Part shown: positions 1 through 11,951 of the stretch, in pieces
How the letters are laid out: every line of letters begins with the position of its first letter
Position numbering within the stretch: the first letter of the stretch is position 1
NCBI GenBank assembly: GCA_002633005.1
Contig: NMRA01000039.1
Location: forward strand, 642,291-706,290
Origin: Phoronis australis
Lineage: Eukaryota; Phoronida; Phoronidae
Length of the DNA: 64,000 bases
Reading direction: 5' to 3'
Program-made: the position numbers and the translations under genes
The notes under the pieces: model-generated
Seen by the model: the letters and a program-made list of their open reading frames with translations, nothing else
Told to the model about the DNA's origin: nothing
The model's database searches: none

Positions 1-269
1 GGAGTCCCGGCGTCGTTGCACTCATTGTGATCATCGATCTTTTTCTAAAAGTCGGGGAATCGCGCGTTTCCTTAGCACTAGGCGCTAAATCTTCATTCTT
101 TAAAAGTCGGGGATGGGCGCTTAACCGAGAGGTGGGCGCTTAACTGGAAATCCTCAAAAAACGCAGGGGGGGCGGTTAACCGAGCAGTGGGCGGTTAAAT
201 CGAAAATCCACTTAAAGTCGGGGATGGGCGGTTAACTGAGCATGGGCGTTAACCCGAACGATTACGGTA
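1..269 (-). mobile_element. Terminus of GTTAACCGCCC-type transposon (copy C), reversed
   Basis: The reverse complement matches the left end of the element at 32690: the terminus CCGTAATCGTTCGGGTTAACG followed by spaced CAGTTAACCGCCC, GGTTAACCGCCC and AGTTAAGCGCCCA modules, CCCCGACTTTTA spacers, and a run ending near GTGATCATCGATC. The outer end is at base 269 (ATTACGGTA). The interior lies beyond base 1. Confidence 0.85.
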
Positions 270-912
270 GTTAGTAATCTTTATTCTAGTGGAAAATTTG
301 ACAAAATTTAATTTTATCGGCCAGCCATATTGTGCACTAAAGAAGTGAATAATTACCGTAATCACCTGAAAAATGGCTTCTTTGAAGGAAGGACTTTTAA
401 AAATTGAGAATATCTGAATGTGCTGTTATGTTAAATCTGAGTGCGTATGACTAGGGATTATGACGAGGACTTATAAATCTCTAGCAGGCTGTATGTTGTT
501 CATATCACATGACCAGTAGTACAGTCTGATAATGTTACAATAGGATCACACTTAGACACAATATGGCGGACAAATGGGACTTTATTTTCTTCATAAAATG
601 TAAGTTGTATCAAACAAACATTTTTATTATTTCAAAGTTCCGCAGTATAGATATCATCAATCAACGTCTTGAGACACTATGAACATTCATAACATCACAA
701 GCCATTGAAAAATTGTAAAAATCACACATTTCTCAAAATTGGTGATATTTTACTCCACCCCTATATCCTACTCAGGGTCTACTTTCAGAAACCAGACCCA
801 TAGCTAGTCATTAGAACCTTTTGAAAGTACACAATGGTTGTTAACCCACTTATTATCACTCATCTCTTCTTTAAGAGACTTGCCCATAACAGGACTCTGA
901 GCACTGACGCAC
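1..912 (-). other. Elk gene intron 5 (5' part), runs off the window
   Basis: Starts at the GTGCGT donor of exon 5 and continues left past base 1. It holds the terminus of a GTTAACCGCCC-type transposon (1-269) and a short piece near 680-757 resembling the terminal repeat of the AAAATCTCACCAATTT MITE family. No further exon of the channel (rest of S2, S3 to S6) is visible here. Confidence 0.8.
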
Positions 913-1147
913 CTATGATAAATAAAACTTCGACTACAACGTCGCTGTACACCGTGTCCTTGATCATGTTCTGGGGGATGAACGCTGCATTGTACGGCAC
1001 CATAATGGCTATGTAGAACATGCACAGTAGGATCAGCCAATCCCAGCCAATCTTGAATATCCCATAATGCAGCAGGATGAACTTTGACTTCTTCACCTGC
1101 TGAACTTTGTACTCTGGCAATGTCTGTTTCCCTGATAGATTTTGAAT
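913..1147 (-). CDS. elk: Elk-type voltage-gated K+ channel, exon 5: pre-S1, S1, start of S2
   Basis: Internal exon of a KCNH-family potassium channel, 235 bp (78 codons plus one base). The acceptor is TTTTGCAG before ATT CAA AAT; the donor is ATA G followed by GTGCGT. The peptide reads LPEYKVQQVKKSKFILLHYG, then WDWLILLCMFYIAIMVPYN (S1), a short outer loop, and VVVEVLFII at the start of S2. Recalled vertebrate KCNH8 has closely similar LPEYKV, KKSKFILLH, GWDWLILL, VPYN and VEILFII segments. The split last codon (G plus next exon) fits the Asp after FII in S2 of the family. The channel sits in the plasma membrane, and its voltage sensor and pore would be encoded beyond base 1. The upstream neighbour is exon 4, joined in phase 0. 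The family assignment is certain; choosing Elk over Eag or Erg rests on S1 and exon 4. Confidence 0.95.
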
Positions 1148-2157
1148 CTGCAAAAGTCATCGACATATGTTAAGTGAGGAAACTGTTATAATTGAAAAAT
1201 GCACAGGATACGAGTAGAGTAAAAAGGATAATGTTGTTTGAAAAGCAAATCAGTTATACAAGCAAATTTAATCTCTAGAGAAATCAAAGTCTTGACATAG
1301 GATTAGCCACAGCAACAGTGATGACAAAATAACGTAATTGTTGACAAAATCTTTCATAAGTGCATAAGACAAAAATACACAAATTCGCATACCTGAAAAC
1401 ACACAAAGCAAACCATATTACATGTACATTTTACATGCAGACTAAAATGACAACTTCGTGAGAAGTACAAATTCAGCTCACCGTGAAAATCGTTAATTTC
1501 AAGGTTAACTAACAAAAGTCACAGGAGTTAAAACACCATTGATAATGCATAAAAATAGTTAAGGTAGTGAACTTTCAGATGCATATACAGAAGCAATACA
1601 GAGATGATACTTAATCATTAAATCAAATAACAAACAATCCAAACTTAACTCATAACCGTAAAGTAGTTCCGTAAACTGTCACCAGGATTTGTGGTGGCAG
1701 CAGGGTCTGGACACTCTTAACCCACCCTTACGTTGAGCAAATCTTTACCAATGCCCGGTTAGTTAATTTAGTTCTCGAGTAAAATCTCAAGAAAAATTTC
1801 ACAGCATCTGAATATGTCCAAGAGTCTCTTTGGAAGTGTTGCTAGTGTTAAATACTCCAGAACCTTTCATGAACACAGCAAGGAGTCTGTCTGCAACATG
1901 AATCCTGCAACTAGGTCTTAACAACTTGTCGCTTTTACCTACTATCATCAACATGAAGCCCATTAAACAGAGATAAATGCCCAGAAGTCCAATCAAAATT
2001 GATACAGACGATGATTTACGTCGTTTTTAGCAGATGGACTAAATCCTTTCCTATACATCCCTGCCCTGGAAATGTGGCCGCATAATCCATAAAAAGGTTA
2101 TCATGACAACCCAACACACCCACAATGATCCATCCTTTCCACAAAAATGTACATTTA

Positions 2158-2641
2158 AGGTTATGTAGGACCTTATAAACAAGTCCATAACTCAGCCAAA
2201 TATTTTAAAAACTTTAGATTTTAACTCAGTTAAAGTAGACCTTTTCTGAAAGTGGAAAGTCTGCAGAATTTGATTTTTGACGTATTACCAATCTGGCTAT
2301 AACTGGGACACGGGACAATGTCTTTTTAGTAAAACTTAGTAACAAAGCTTCAGAGATAGCAAAACAACAGTATTAAAAACATGAGCAAATTTTGCTTAAT
2401 ATAAGACGACAATGGTACAGTTTTCTAAATTTTCATGTCTGCTTTATGCAACTTTTGAGATTTTTTCATGAAAATCATAAAAGTCCTATTTGTTGATAGA
2501 CCCTCCTCAAACATAGAGAACAATGTATAAAGCACACTTCCTAGCTGAAAGTTTCATATGAATCCAAGCGGTCATTTCTGAGATGTGATGTTCACAACTT
2601 GGCCAAATTTGGACATTTTTATAAGAACCTACAAAACCTTA
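2158..2641 (+). mobile_element. TAGGACCTTA-family MITE, copy 1
   Basis: Starts AAGGTTATGTAGGACCTTAT and ends GGACATTTTTATAAGAACCTACAAAACCTTA, an imperfect inverted repeat. The interior (GTCTTTTTAGTAAAA; CATGAAAATCATAA-AGTCC; GAAAGTTTCATATGAATCCAA) recurs in the copies at 2885, 27264 and 54038 and, reversed, at about 46890. No coding content. Confidence 0.8.
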
Positions 2642-2884
2642 AAACAAAATCCTCCCCATATCTTCCATTCACAAGAACATCAACAACAAGGCATTGTCAC
2701 AAACATAAGTCAAATGTGAATGAAAACTTTAATCATTGTCACTTACAAAAATAAACACACACACACCAGCAGTGGAACAATAAGTGTAAAAAACTTTATA
2801 ACAATAAAAATCTCATTCTCAACAGAACCATCTTTAACAGCCATGCCTAAGCGCCCTCTTTTGCTCAGTGATAAGACTATTCAT

Positions 2885-3373
2885 TAGTAGGACCTTATGG
2901 ACAAGCCTGTGCATTCATCCAAACGTCTACAAAACTCTGGAATTTTAGTCTAGAGAATTTGATGTTTGACTACACCAATCTTGCAGTTGATTGGGTCAGG
3001 TGATCATGTCTTTTTAGTCCAATTCAGCAAAAAAGCTGCAATCACAGTAAAATAACGGTACCAACGCTACCAATAACGTACCCAAAGATGGTTTGATAAA
3101 ATGTTAAGCATGAAATCACAAAAAAGCTGATTTTTTTGTCATTTATCATTTTCATTTCATGCAATTTTTCAGAAATTTCTTCATAAAAATCATGTAAGTC
3201 CAATTTTTTGATAATCATTCGTGCACACAAGTGGGTCACTTTAAAAACAATTCTTAGCAGACTTATGGAGAGCAGTGCATATTTAGCACCGAGTCTCATA
3301 TGAATCCAATCAGCAGTTCCCAAGATATGACATTTCAAATTTAGCCAAATCTGGACACTCCAACATAACCTTA
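2885..3373 (+). mobile_element. TAGGACCTTA-family MITE, copy 2
   Basis: Starts TTAGTAGGACCTTATGGACAAG and ends TCTGGACACTCCAACATAACCTTA. It shares the interior landmarks of copy 1 (GATCATGTCTTTTTAGTC, CATAAAAATCATGTAAGTCC, TCATATGAATCCAATCAGC). The two copies lie 240 bp apart in the same orientation. Confidence 0.8.
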
Positions 3374-6300
3374 AGAATGTTATAAACCTGATCTGAATGA
3401 CTGCACACTTCGGCCACTATCTACTAAGTTGGAAGTTTTTGTTGCACTAAAGTCATCCAACTTCAAACAATAATCTGAAGTCTGGCAAATTTTGAAACAT
3501 TGCCCAAGTTCCTCATAACCTAAAGGTCAAAAGGTCAAGGAAGGATGGAACCAGGTGTTTCTAGTAAACTAATGAAAAAAGGAAAGGTACCCTTATAACA
3601 AAATAAAGCTCCCAACAACTGCTTAAGTACTACAGACTTAGCCAAATTTGCTGTAACACATGCCATGATAATATTCAAGTATGGGCTTTTGCAGAAAAAT
3701 TTCGCAAAATAAAATTGCACTGGTCTCTACCATAATGTATGGTAATTCTCCGTTTGAATCACATGAAAATAATTGTGTAGACCGTAACTACTCGTCCTAT
3801 TTATATCTCAGTTAGATAATCACAGATGGCTGTTAACCAGGGTTCTGCCAAGCTATAGTCTCAAAGTCAAACCAAGGTTTTACCAAACACCAGTCTCCAC
3901 CAGAGGTCTCTTCTAAAGTAGACTTCTCCTTCTGTAAATGTTCGACCATTTATGATTCTTGCCAAATGCAACATACATGAAATTAAAATAGTTTTTTAAA
4001 ATTACTTGAACTAGCTGCCAAAACACAGCTGCAATTTCTTAAAGCCACATAAAGCGCCGTCTCTGAAAACATTCTCTCTACAGGTGAAGATACCTTTTGA
4101 AAGTGCAATACAGCAAATTGATACACCTAATTTCAAGTTGCTGGAGTCAATTGGCTGGACAATCAGGTGGCTCAAATTTAAATTAAAACAACTTTATTGT
4201 ATTTTGTACATTGAAATGAACCGCGACTTTTGAGCTGGGTACAAAAAAAATTCCTAAAGTCATGTGACCTTACATTCTCTGACAACAATCGTGGAAAATT
4301 TTGTTTGAGAAATGTGATCTATAATTATTGTAAAAGAATGAAAACACGCACCTTTGGGACGATCTTGTACCCGGAACAAATAGGATTTGGTTTGATGCGT
4401 AACATACAGAAAATATAGGTTGAATTTGAATTTAAGCCACCTTGTTGGCTAACCTCAGGTTCGGCCACAAACACTCACTCCATGAACCGAAGAGAGCTCA
4501 CTCCTTCGCCAAGATTTGTCCCATGATGAGTCATAACCAATGGTCAGTGCCTCCAAGTGTGGTGAGCAGCAAAAGTGACATGCTACCAAGGAGACGGACA
4601 ACCAAGCTGGTATTGTTCACATTCAAAGAACAATTTGATCACTCAAATGGATCAGAGAACTAACGGGAAGTCCCTTTGCCTGATACCTGTTAGATTTAAG
4701 CCAGATGGCTAGAAATGTATGGCCAAACAATACAGCTTTACTTACTGTTAACCCAGGTAGGTTGTCTCGCATGATTTGCTTCTGGCATTTTAATATATCG
4801 TGGGGCAGATCTTGGCAATAAAATGGTTTGGCGGCCAGATTTAACGCCTGAAACTACTTGATCGATTCTCATTGAAAGAAATTAGCAGATTGATTTCACA
4901 ACTCCCAAATATGGCTTTAAGAACCCAGTGATAAAGTGTTCCGTGCATTAAGTTAGGAAAAAGCTAGGATATACAGTAATTTAACAAGGCTACGACATTG
5001 TGTCATTTGAGTTAACCGTCTTGTTGCATAGACAGGTATTCAAGGTCGATGAGCAGAAGTCCATAAGCACCTTTGGCGGAGACTGACTGAACTTAAGTAG
5101 CAAACCACTCGTACATGAGGCAGTGAGCGAGTGTGCTCCAACCATGACTAACCTCGCTGGCAATAGCCGACGATGAGTTGACCTTCACGTAGCCCAGATT
5201 CTTGGAAATCAACACAAAACAATCAGGACTACACAGCTCTTAAGGTTGGCACTTCAATCAAATACTAACACATCCGTTTTGCCCACTGGCACATAGGGGG
5301 CGTGAAGAAAGGCTTTCCCTTAACCTTGCTAACAACCAATTTGAACGACAGATTTCATGTTCTGAGGAGAGACTTGACAAGATTGGCAATAATGGTGCAA
5401 TAAATGGTGTCACATCCTCATAAAATTTATGGCCCAATTTCTGTGTTGCTTTTCATAAACAATCAAAACGGACACGAGACTGAATTGCCATGCTCAACTG
5501 TTCAAGCACTTCCTGCACATCAAAAGTCAAAAGCAGATCCCAAAACAGCCATCAGAAGTCCAAATTAAATGAATACCCCCCCCTGAATGAGCCCTAAACG
5601 GTAAATACCCACCTACTGGTACAGCCTGGGATGACTGTGTGATTTCGGCTGTCTTGTATGGATGAGCATATTTCCTGAACTGCACTAATGAGCTGTTTTC
5701 AGCTGACTTTTGGATCATTTTGGCTGCTCGGAAATCTCTGTTATCACCACATAATTGCGTACTGAACACTGGACAATCTTGAATAGCAGCATGCCTGCGC
5801 GCACAGACTTTCTAGGGCCATTTTTAAGACATTCCCACGAAACCATATTGTACGGATATTCATGAACTTGAAAGTCAGCGTACAAGTGAAATGGTTTACA
5901 CGACTGTCATTTGCTAATAACTTGGTGCAGATCAGGAAACAGTTAGACATACGTCCATTGTTTCATAAAACCATAGCTCTGTTAGCTACACAAACATGTT
6001 AATTTACAGTTGTATAACAAAGTAAAGTATGATTGTCACACACTAATCAACAATGATACAGCAGTGTGAGATCATCACTTCAGCCAAAAGAGTGTGCAAC
6101 AGACACTTTTCCTCAATTTCCACAGGCAAGAATCGACTATACACAAATTTAAATCAGATTTAAATAAAAACACAAACTGCAATCAAATCAAACTAAACAA
6201 AACCACGCCAAACCAAATCAATATAAAAAAAGAATAAAATCACTTCCATGGCTTGCTTTTCTATGTTAGCTGAAGTAACAGATGACTTATGACTCTAAAG

Positions 6301-7224
6301 TGTTTTGTTTTTTCTCAATGATTCTCTCCTAAAACACTGGCGGGGTGTAATTGCAAAAACAAAATGTCGGTCACAATAGTAGATAGCTGTCATAACAACA
6401 CCCCTACCCCACGCTAACAATTCTTTCAGTTTCATATTTGACCATGACCGAAACGTCCACCCTCATTGCTACTCGTTTTTCTTACCGGTATATTAGAGGA
6501 CAGCAACAGTAAAACTAACTTAACTACCTCAATTAATGATCGTAACATATCTCTAGATTATAATGAATGTCCAATTGCAATTATTGTGGCTCTGCTAAAT
6601 TACATTATCAACTCTGCACTTGATATCTAATGAGGGCAACGAACGCTGCAACAGCCTCATGATAATACGCTGTGAAAACATCTACAGCGCACACCAAAAT
6701 AATCCGACAGAATCGCCCGTGACTTTCTGTCATGACACATGAACGCCATCAATATTCTCAGTCATGACAGCCGAGAGACGCCGAACTCATCATCAGCTGG
6801 CGGGTGATGAATGTTACTATCTGTGGTGACGTGGTATTTTGTCCCCACTCTTTAGGTGTGTACTGCTAGACATCCTAACCAGTTAAAACCAAACTGCTCT
6901 TGAAACAAAGATAGCTAGCACTCCTCTATTAGCTTTATTGTCGAGCAAGGTTCGTGGCAATACCCAAAAACGTAACTTTATCGGCTTCAAAAAGTATCCA
7001 AGACGACGAGACTGAACCCACTCGTGTAATACCCCTTTGAACATTTGCCATACTGAGTTGGAGATCCAGAGATTAAAGAGGTCCACTGGATAGGTAAAGC
7101 ATTCAGCTGTCACATGGCTATTGTGTACACTTACTATCTTACCATAGAAGGACAAAACAGGGGATGACAAAAAGTGAAATTTTAATAAATTAAATGGTTT
7201 TGTGTAACAAAATATGAGTAACAC

Positions 7225-7380
7225 AAATGTACCTTATCGTTTTTATATGCTATACCATAGCTGTCATCAGACAATGCTTTGAGAAATTGTGGGAATTCAT
7301 AACACTCGCGTTTATAACCATTTCAAAAAGGAAATAATGTCGATTCAGGTATTTTTGTCCAAAACTGGTTCACATTTCAC
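7225..7380. repeat. Decayed CTCACCAATTTCGGAC-family MITE
   Basis: CATCAGACAATGCTTTGAGAAATTGTGGGAATTCA and TTTTTGTCCAAAACTGGTTCACATTT parallel the interior and right end of the copies at 15934 and 30560. The left end is not recognised. Confidence 0.45.
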
Positions 7381-10300
7381 AGTACATATAAAGTGTTCCC
7401 TTAGTCCATCCGTTGTCAGACCCCCTTCATGATCCTGGATCTGTATCCGCAATGGAAAACATCTCCCAAGCCAAAACATTGAGTTGTGTAGCATGTCAGA
7501 GCAAATATGTGTTGAGTGCCAACCACGCTTACAGGTAACCCTGGAGCAAGTCGCTCTGGAAGGTTTAGCAATCGTGTGGACTCTGTTTGAGCCAGAGCAA
7601 CCCTACCCACATGTGACAACTTACCCTACTTTAATGAGGTAGGGTGGCTTGTCCTAGCAAAACTCATGTCGTGGTCACAAACCTGTCGTCAAGGCAGAAG
7701 TAATTACCATCTAACCACTTGCTAAGTTACATACAGAGGAGGTGTGACTTATGCTTTCTGTATCAAATTTGACGCAAAGTGCAGAGTGTGCAGTGTGGAC
7801 GCCTGGATGAACGGGCAATTTGCTCCAGAGTAACTATGATCCAAGGTAACTCGTCACAGTGTGGACATGACTTCAATGTGCTTAGACAACAACAATAACC
7901 ACAATGGTGAGATGTCTGGTGCATTACAACATAAGAATAATTCTTCAATTTATCCGTGCACTCGAATAATCGCTATTTCTAGTAATTTCTTGTAATTTCT
8001 AGTAGTTTCTAGTCATGTCCTAGTATGCTTATTAAACTGCGTCTCCAGTACTTCAAACCTCAACTACATTTTCACAGAGTTTACAAATACAGAAATATTC
8101 AAATAATTTGTATGGTGCGTGTCTACAGAAACAGTAATTTTTGTAAATTTTTGTACGAATTAATTGAAGAATTGTTAAATCAGTGCATCATAAAGTTCAA
8201 GTAAAAACCTGTCGGATCACATTTCAATGACTATAAGAATGTTAACCCTTAACACATCAATTCTGATTCCAAATTACAGATCTACTAAGTTCTGTTTAAC
8301 TTTTTGAGATATTAAATAAAATATGTAAAACAATTTTTATGTGTTTTTATGAGCCAATCGAAGCCACACAAATAAATTTTTGCTTTAATAAAAGATTAGC
8401 TGATGTCCGTTCTAATCACACATGGTTACTAATACAATCAACTAGTAATATACGGTGCAAACCACGCTTCAGTAAAACTGCAACCATGTGATTGTAGTAA
8501 ATTAACTCAAAATCCATTTTTCACGCCATTTATCCAAATCTGCCAAATAACATAATCATGACACCGAACGACTTAAAAAATTCACCAGCCTGAGGTGTCA
8601 CCTTGACAACTAAAACTCAAACTGGACCCCAAAAATTTTGAAAGGTGGGCTCACCAGACACTAGTGATTTTGGATAGGAAGCGCACAAGAACTGCACGGC
8701 TAAGAAAAGTCTTTGTTTATGAAAGCAAGTCAGCGCAGTGATACCTCGACAGCTAGAATAAAGTCTCTTAAGTTAGTAAGCCACTCAAAACTAATGGAAA
8801 ACATGAAATGAGATGGACAAGTCTCTGTGTTAGTATTAGCCACCCAAAACTAATGAAAAATTTCCAATGAAACTCGACTGAGCTTCATCAAAAAGAAAAT
8901 GAGAAACAAATGAATGCCACTTTAACAGTACAAAAAAATCTGAATATAACAACAAAATAATTCTAAAAAGAAATGAACACGTTAAAAATCAAACAAAATT
9001 AGTGGGAAAAAATATGTCTTGGCTAAAGCGACTATATTTCATTAAACGCACGAGTATGTAAATTGTCTTAAGCTTACAGATGACCCAAGGTTTTCCAGTG
9101 TCATTGAGTTCAGGAGAACCAGATACATAAATTATGAAAATGAGTTAATGAAAAATCCAAGAATGGTGAAGAGTTCCAAAGTTTTACTGCAGAATATAGA
9201 CTTGAGGTTTTCCAACATTTTGGCAATTAAATCAAATTTTCATTATCATTAAAAAATGCCGCGCGATATTAATGTATGATATTTTTGTGAAGCCCAATCA
9301 GTGAGCTCGTCATTTCTTTTTTGAATTACATTTTTGCATAATGCAGAGACTACACAGTGTAGCAGGCATTACATTTAAATTGACATTTTTCTCTTGTAAT
9401 AAGCAATAACCGCTTTAACCGACTATGTTTAGAAGACTAAAGAATCAATAGGGAAGAATGTTATTTTTGATGTCATGAAAATAATACAGTCAACTTCATA
9501 GCCATGTCTTACCTTTCCACCAAGTGTCGCCCCCTGTAGACAAACAATTGTTTGACCAATTCAGATACTTGCATAACATTGGTTTTCATGCGTCAAATTT
9601 GAACACTTCTACAACTGACTTCTTGTGGTGATAATACAGCCACTGCTGACAAAGAGCTATGGGCTGAGCTGGCTGCGTCAAGTGAATGAGCGCTCACAGC
9701 TCACCTTAAGCTTTGATAATACTCCCACAACAGAACGAATTGGACCATAGCTCTTTTAATTGTTCTCTCCTGGAAGCGAGTTGCCAGCTCAGCTATCGTA
9801 CGGTTGAGGCAGTCAACTAAGCTCACTGCTCTCTGTCTACGGTGGGCCTAACAAGCAAGGCCAACAAGTCTTGCAAGAAGCGCGATAACATTTATTTCAG
9901 AGCACTTACAATTTACTCAATAGTCAATAGCTTGTTGTAGTTTTTTATGTCTCTCAAATGACGATGATGCAAACTAGTCATTTTTTACAAAGAAAAAACA
10001 TTTTCGAAATTCCCCCACGCCTTTCCGAGGTTTCGTCAACTGCAGCAAACATCTTTCTTTAGCAAAAAAAATCTAGAACGAGTACTTTCAATTGCAACCA
10101 TTTCACAGGAAATGCCATTTGCAGCAACCGACTACATTCATTTGATGCAAGCTACTGTATAGTGAAAGCTGTTTTGACCAGGCAATATAGTACGTCCCAA
10201 ATTCACTGGAATTATTATTGACAACAAATGATCATTTACCTTCATGTTAGACACTGATGGTTATTTTCGACGATTTCATTAACTGCCAAGTCTATTTCCA

Positions 10301-10799
10301 GACTCTGCTGATACAAAACGCGGGTTCAATATTTTGGGGAAATATAATGAAGCCCAAAATCTTATTTGAATTTTGGCTTCAATTTTGTTCCCAAATTTTA
10401 GAGACTATCTCAAACTGTAGAAGTTTTACCACAAACAGAACCTTGACCTAATTACTTTAACCACGCGAGTTTTCAGCCAGGCGGCAAGATGTTACAATAA
10501 TTCTTCACAAAAAGTTTTGCACAAAAATAATTCCGGAAGTTGCCGTTGGAAGGTCAACTTCCTTACTGAAATTAACGGAAACTTTACCAACAGTTGTTTT
10601 GTGATATCTAAATAGCGTGAACTGAGCTAAAAAAATAGTAAAATAGTAGTGATGCAAACTTTCTCATTATCTCGATTTTTGTTGAGAAATTTGACAAAAT
10701 GGAATTCTGTTTGGCTTTGCCTGCAAAACAGATAACTTACGAAAAAATGAATTTTAAGATAGAGGTAGTACACGAGATTTAATCCCCTTTGTCACAAAC

Positions 10800-10960
10800 C
10801 TTGTTCAGCTGCTGAAGCTTGCTTTTTCCTTTGTTTCTTTGATCAAATTGACCAGAGAGGTGGTACAGCACCGCCCTGCTCCGCCTGCGTGCGTACTTGA
10901 AGTCCGCCGGCTGGTCTTCAGTTTTTAACGAGATGTTGTTGTTGTCGCCGCCTTGCAGGT
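10800..10960 (-). CDS. elk: Elk-type voltage-gated K+ channel, exon 4: PAS-to-S1 linker
   Basis: Internal exon of 161 bp. The acceptor is CGTTTAG before AC CTG CAA; the donor is AAC AAG followed by GTTTGT. The first two bases complete a codon begun by the last G of exon 3, giving Asp; the exon ends in phase 0, as exon 5 needs. The peptide starts with a polar run (GGDNNN, then ISLKTEDQPADF), followed by KYARRRSRAVLYHLSGQF and a basic tail, KGKSKLQQLNK. The ARRRSRAVLYH-SG stretch is shared with vertebrate Elk channels (KCNH3/4/8) and absent from Eag and Erg, so this exon gives the subfamily. Its role is the cytoplasmic linker between the PAS domain and the first membrane segment. The polar N-terminal part is not conserved with anything I recall. 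Confidence 0.93.
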
Positions 10961-11167
10961 CTAAACGAACCAATCAGATTGAGTAGATTTTCACATTAAA
11001 TGCATTCATTAATCAGAGACGAGCAGGACACTCATAATGTTTCCAAATCACCACCGGTGTCTCAAGAGACTTCCGAAGATCACAAAGGAATACAACGTTG
11101 TATGCCAAACTGAATCTGAGAAATAAACTCATTTTCTGCATCGTGCAGTGGTCAGTTAAATGTGATG

Positions 11168-11395
11168 TACGATAAAATCTCACTAATTTCGGACAAAATA
11201 ATTACCAAAAATGCTTTATTTTCAATCACGGACTTGTAATATCGTTGTAAACGGCCGTGATCACTCAATATGATGTCAGCTGGTACATTTGGTAAAGATC
11301 TTGAATATTCATTTAGATCGGTATATCCTTTAAGGAAATGCTGAAAAAAATACACTTGTCCACCCAACTGTGTCCTAAACTAGTGAAATTTCAAC
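11168..11395. mobile_element. CTCACCAATTTCGGAC-family MITE
   Basis: Left end GATAAAATCTCACTAATTTCGGACAAAA; right end GTGTCCTAAACTAGTGAAATTTCA, imperfect inverted repeats about 225 bp apart. Confidence 0.7.
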
Positions 11396-11951
11396 GTAAC
11401 TTTGTCAAGGAGAACTCAAAATCTACTTACGGCAGAATTGTGAAAAAACAAAAAATACTAATGCAGAGTGACGTGTGTTGCAACACAAGGCTGTATAACA
11501 AGAGTTCAGTTCACTATCCAAACTGCACAAATCTTAAACAAGTAGCCTGTTTATCACAGTCTATATGCTTTTGTTCATTATCTAAGTCATAGATCTGACG
11601 ACAAATAATCAGAATGTTGACTTTTTGTCCTTTGCATTTCTTGAAACGTTTTGTTTTCTGCTTATTCGAGCATATTACGGATTTCTGTCACTTGACTTTG
11701 AGTTGTAGACAGATTTTTTGACTTTCAACCTTAGCCTGATCTTCATGAAGCAGGCTAAGCCATCTATAAACTGATTTTTAGCAGAAAATCAAAAAGCACA
11801 AAACCACTAGACTCCTGGATGCACAGGCCTCTGGTTTCAAAACAGTGCAGCTAGAGTTAAAGTGACACTATCTTAACTTTCTATTCCAATGTCGTTTTTC
11901 ATGATTTTCCTACTGCTATCGACACTCCCCTCTTTATGGACAGTACGAAAG

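Larger units (their letters stand above)
1148..10799 (-). other. Elk gene intron 4 (about 9.65 kb)
   Basis: Lies between the exon 4 donor and the exon 5 acceptor. It holds two copies of the TAGGACCTTA MITE (2158-2641 and 2885-3373), a possible end of the GGTAATTCTCC MITE near 3731 and a decayed MITE near 7225-7400. At 9647-9792 inverted segments (AAAGAGCTATGG and GCTGAGCTGGC, with their complements) could fold. The longest open frames, such as 6883-7224 minus, show no domain and no plausible splice borders. The remainder is AT-rich and I see nothing else in it. Confidence 0.75.

Noticed and set aside
6883-7224. 113-aa minus-strand frame
   Set aside because: No domain, no splice signals in proportion to its length, and a low-complexity hydrophobic start; likely chance.
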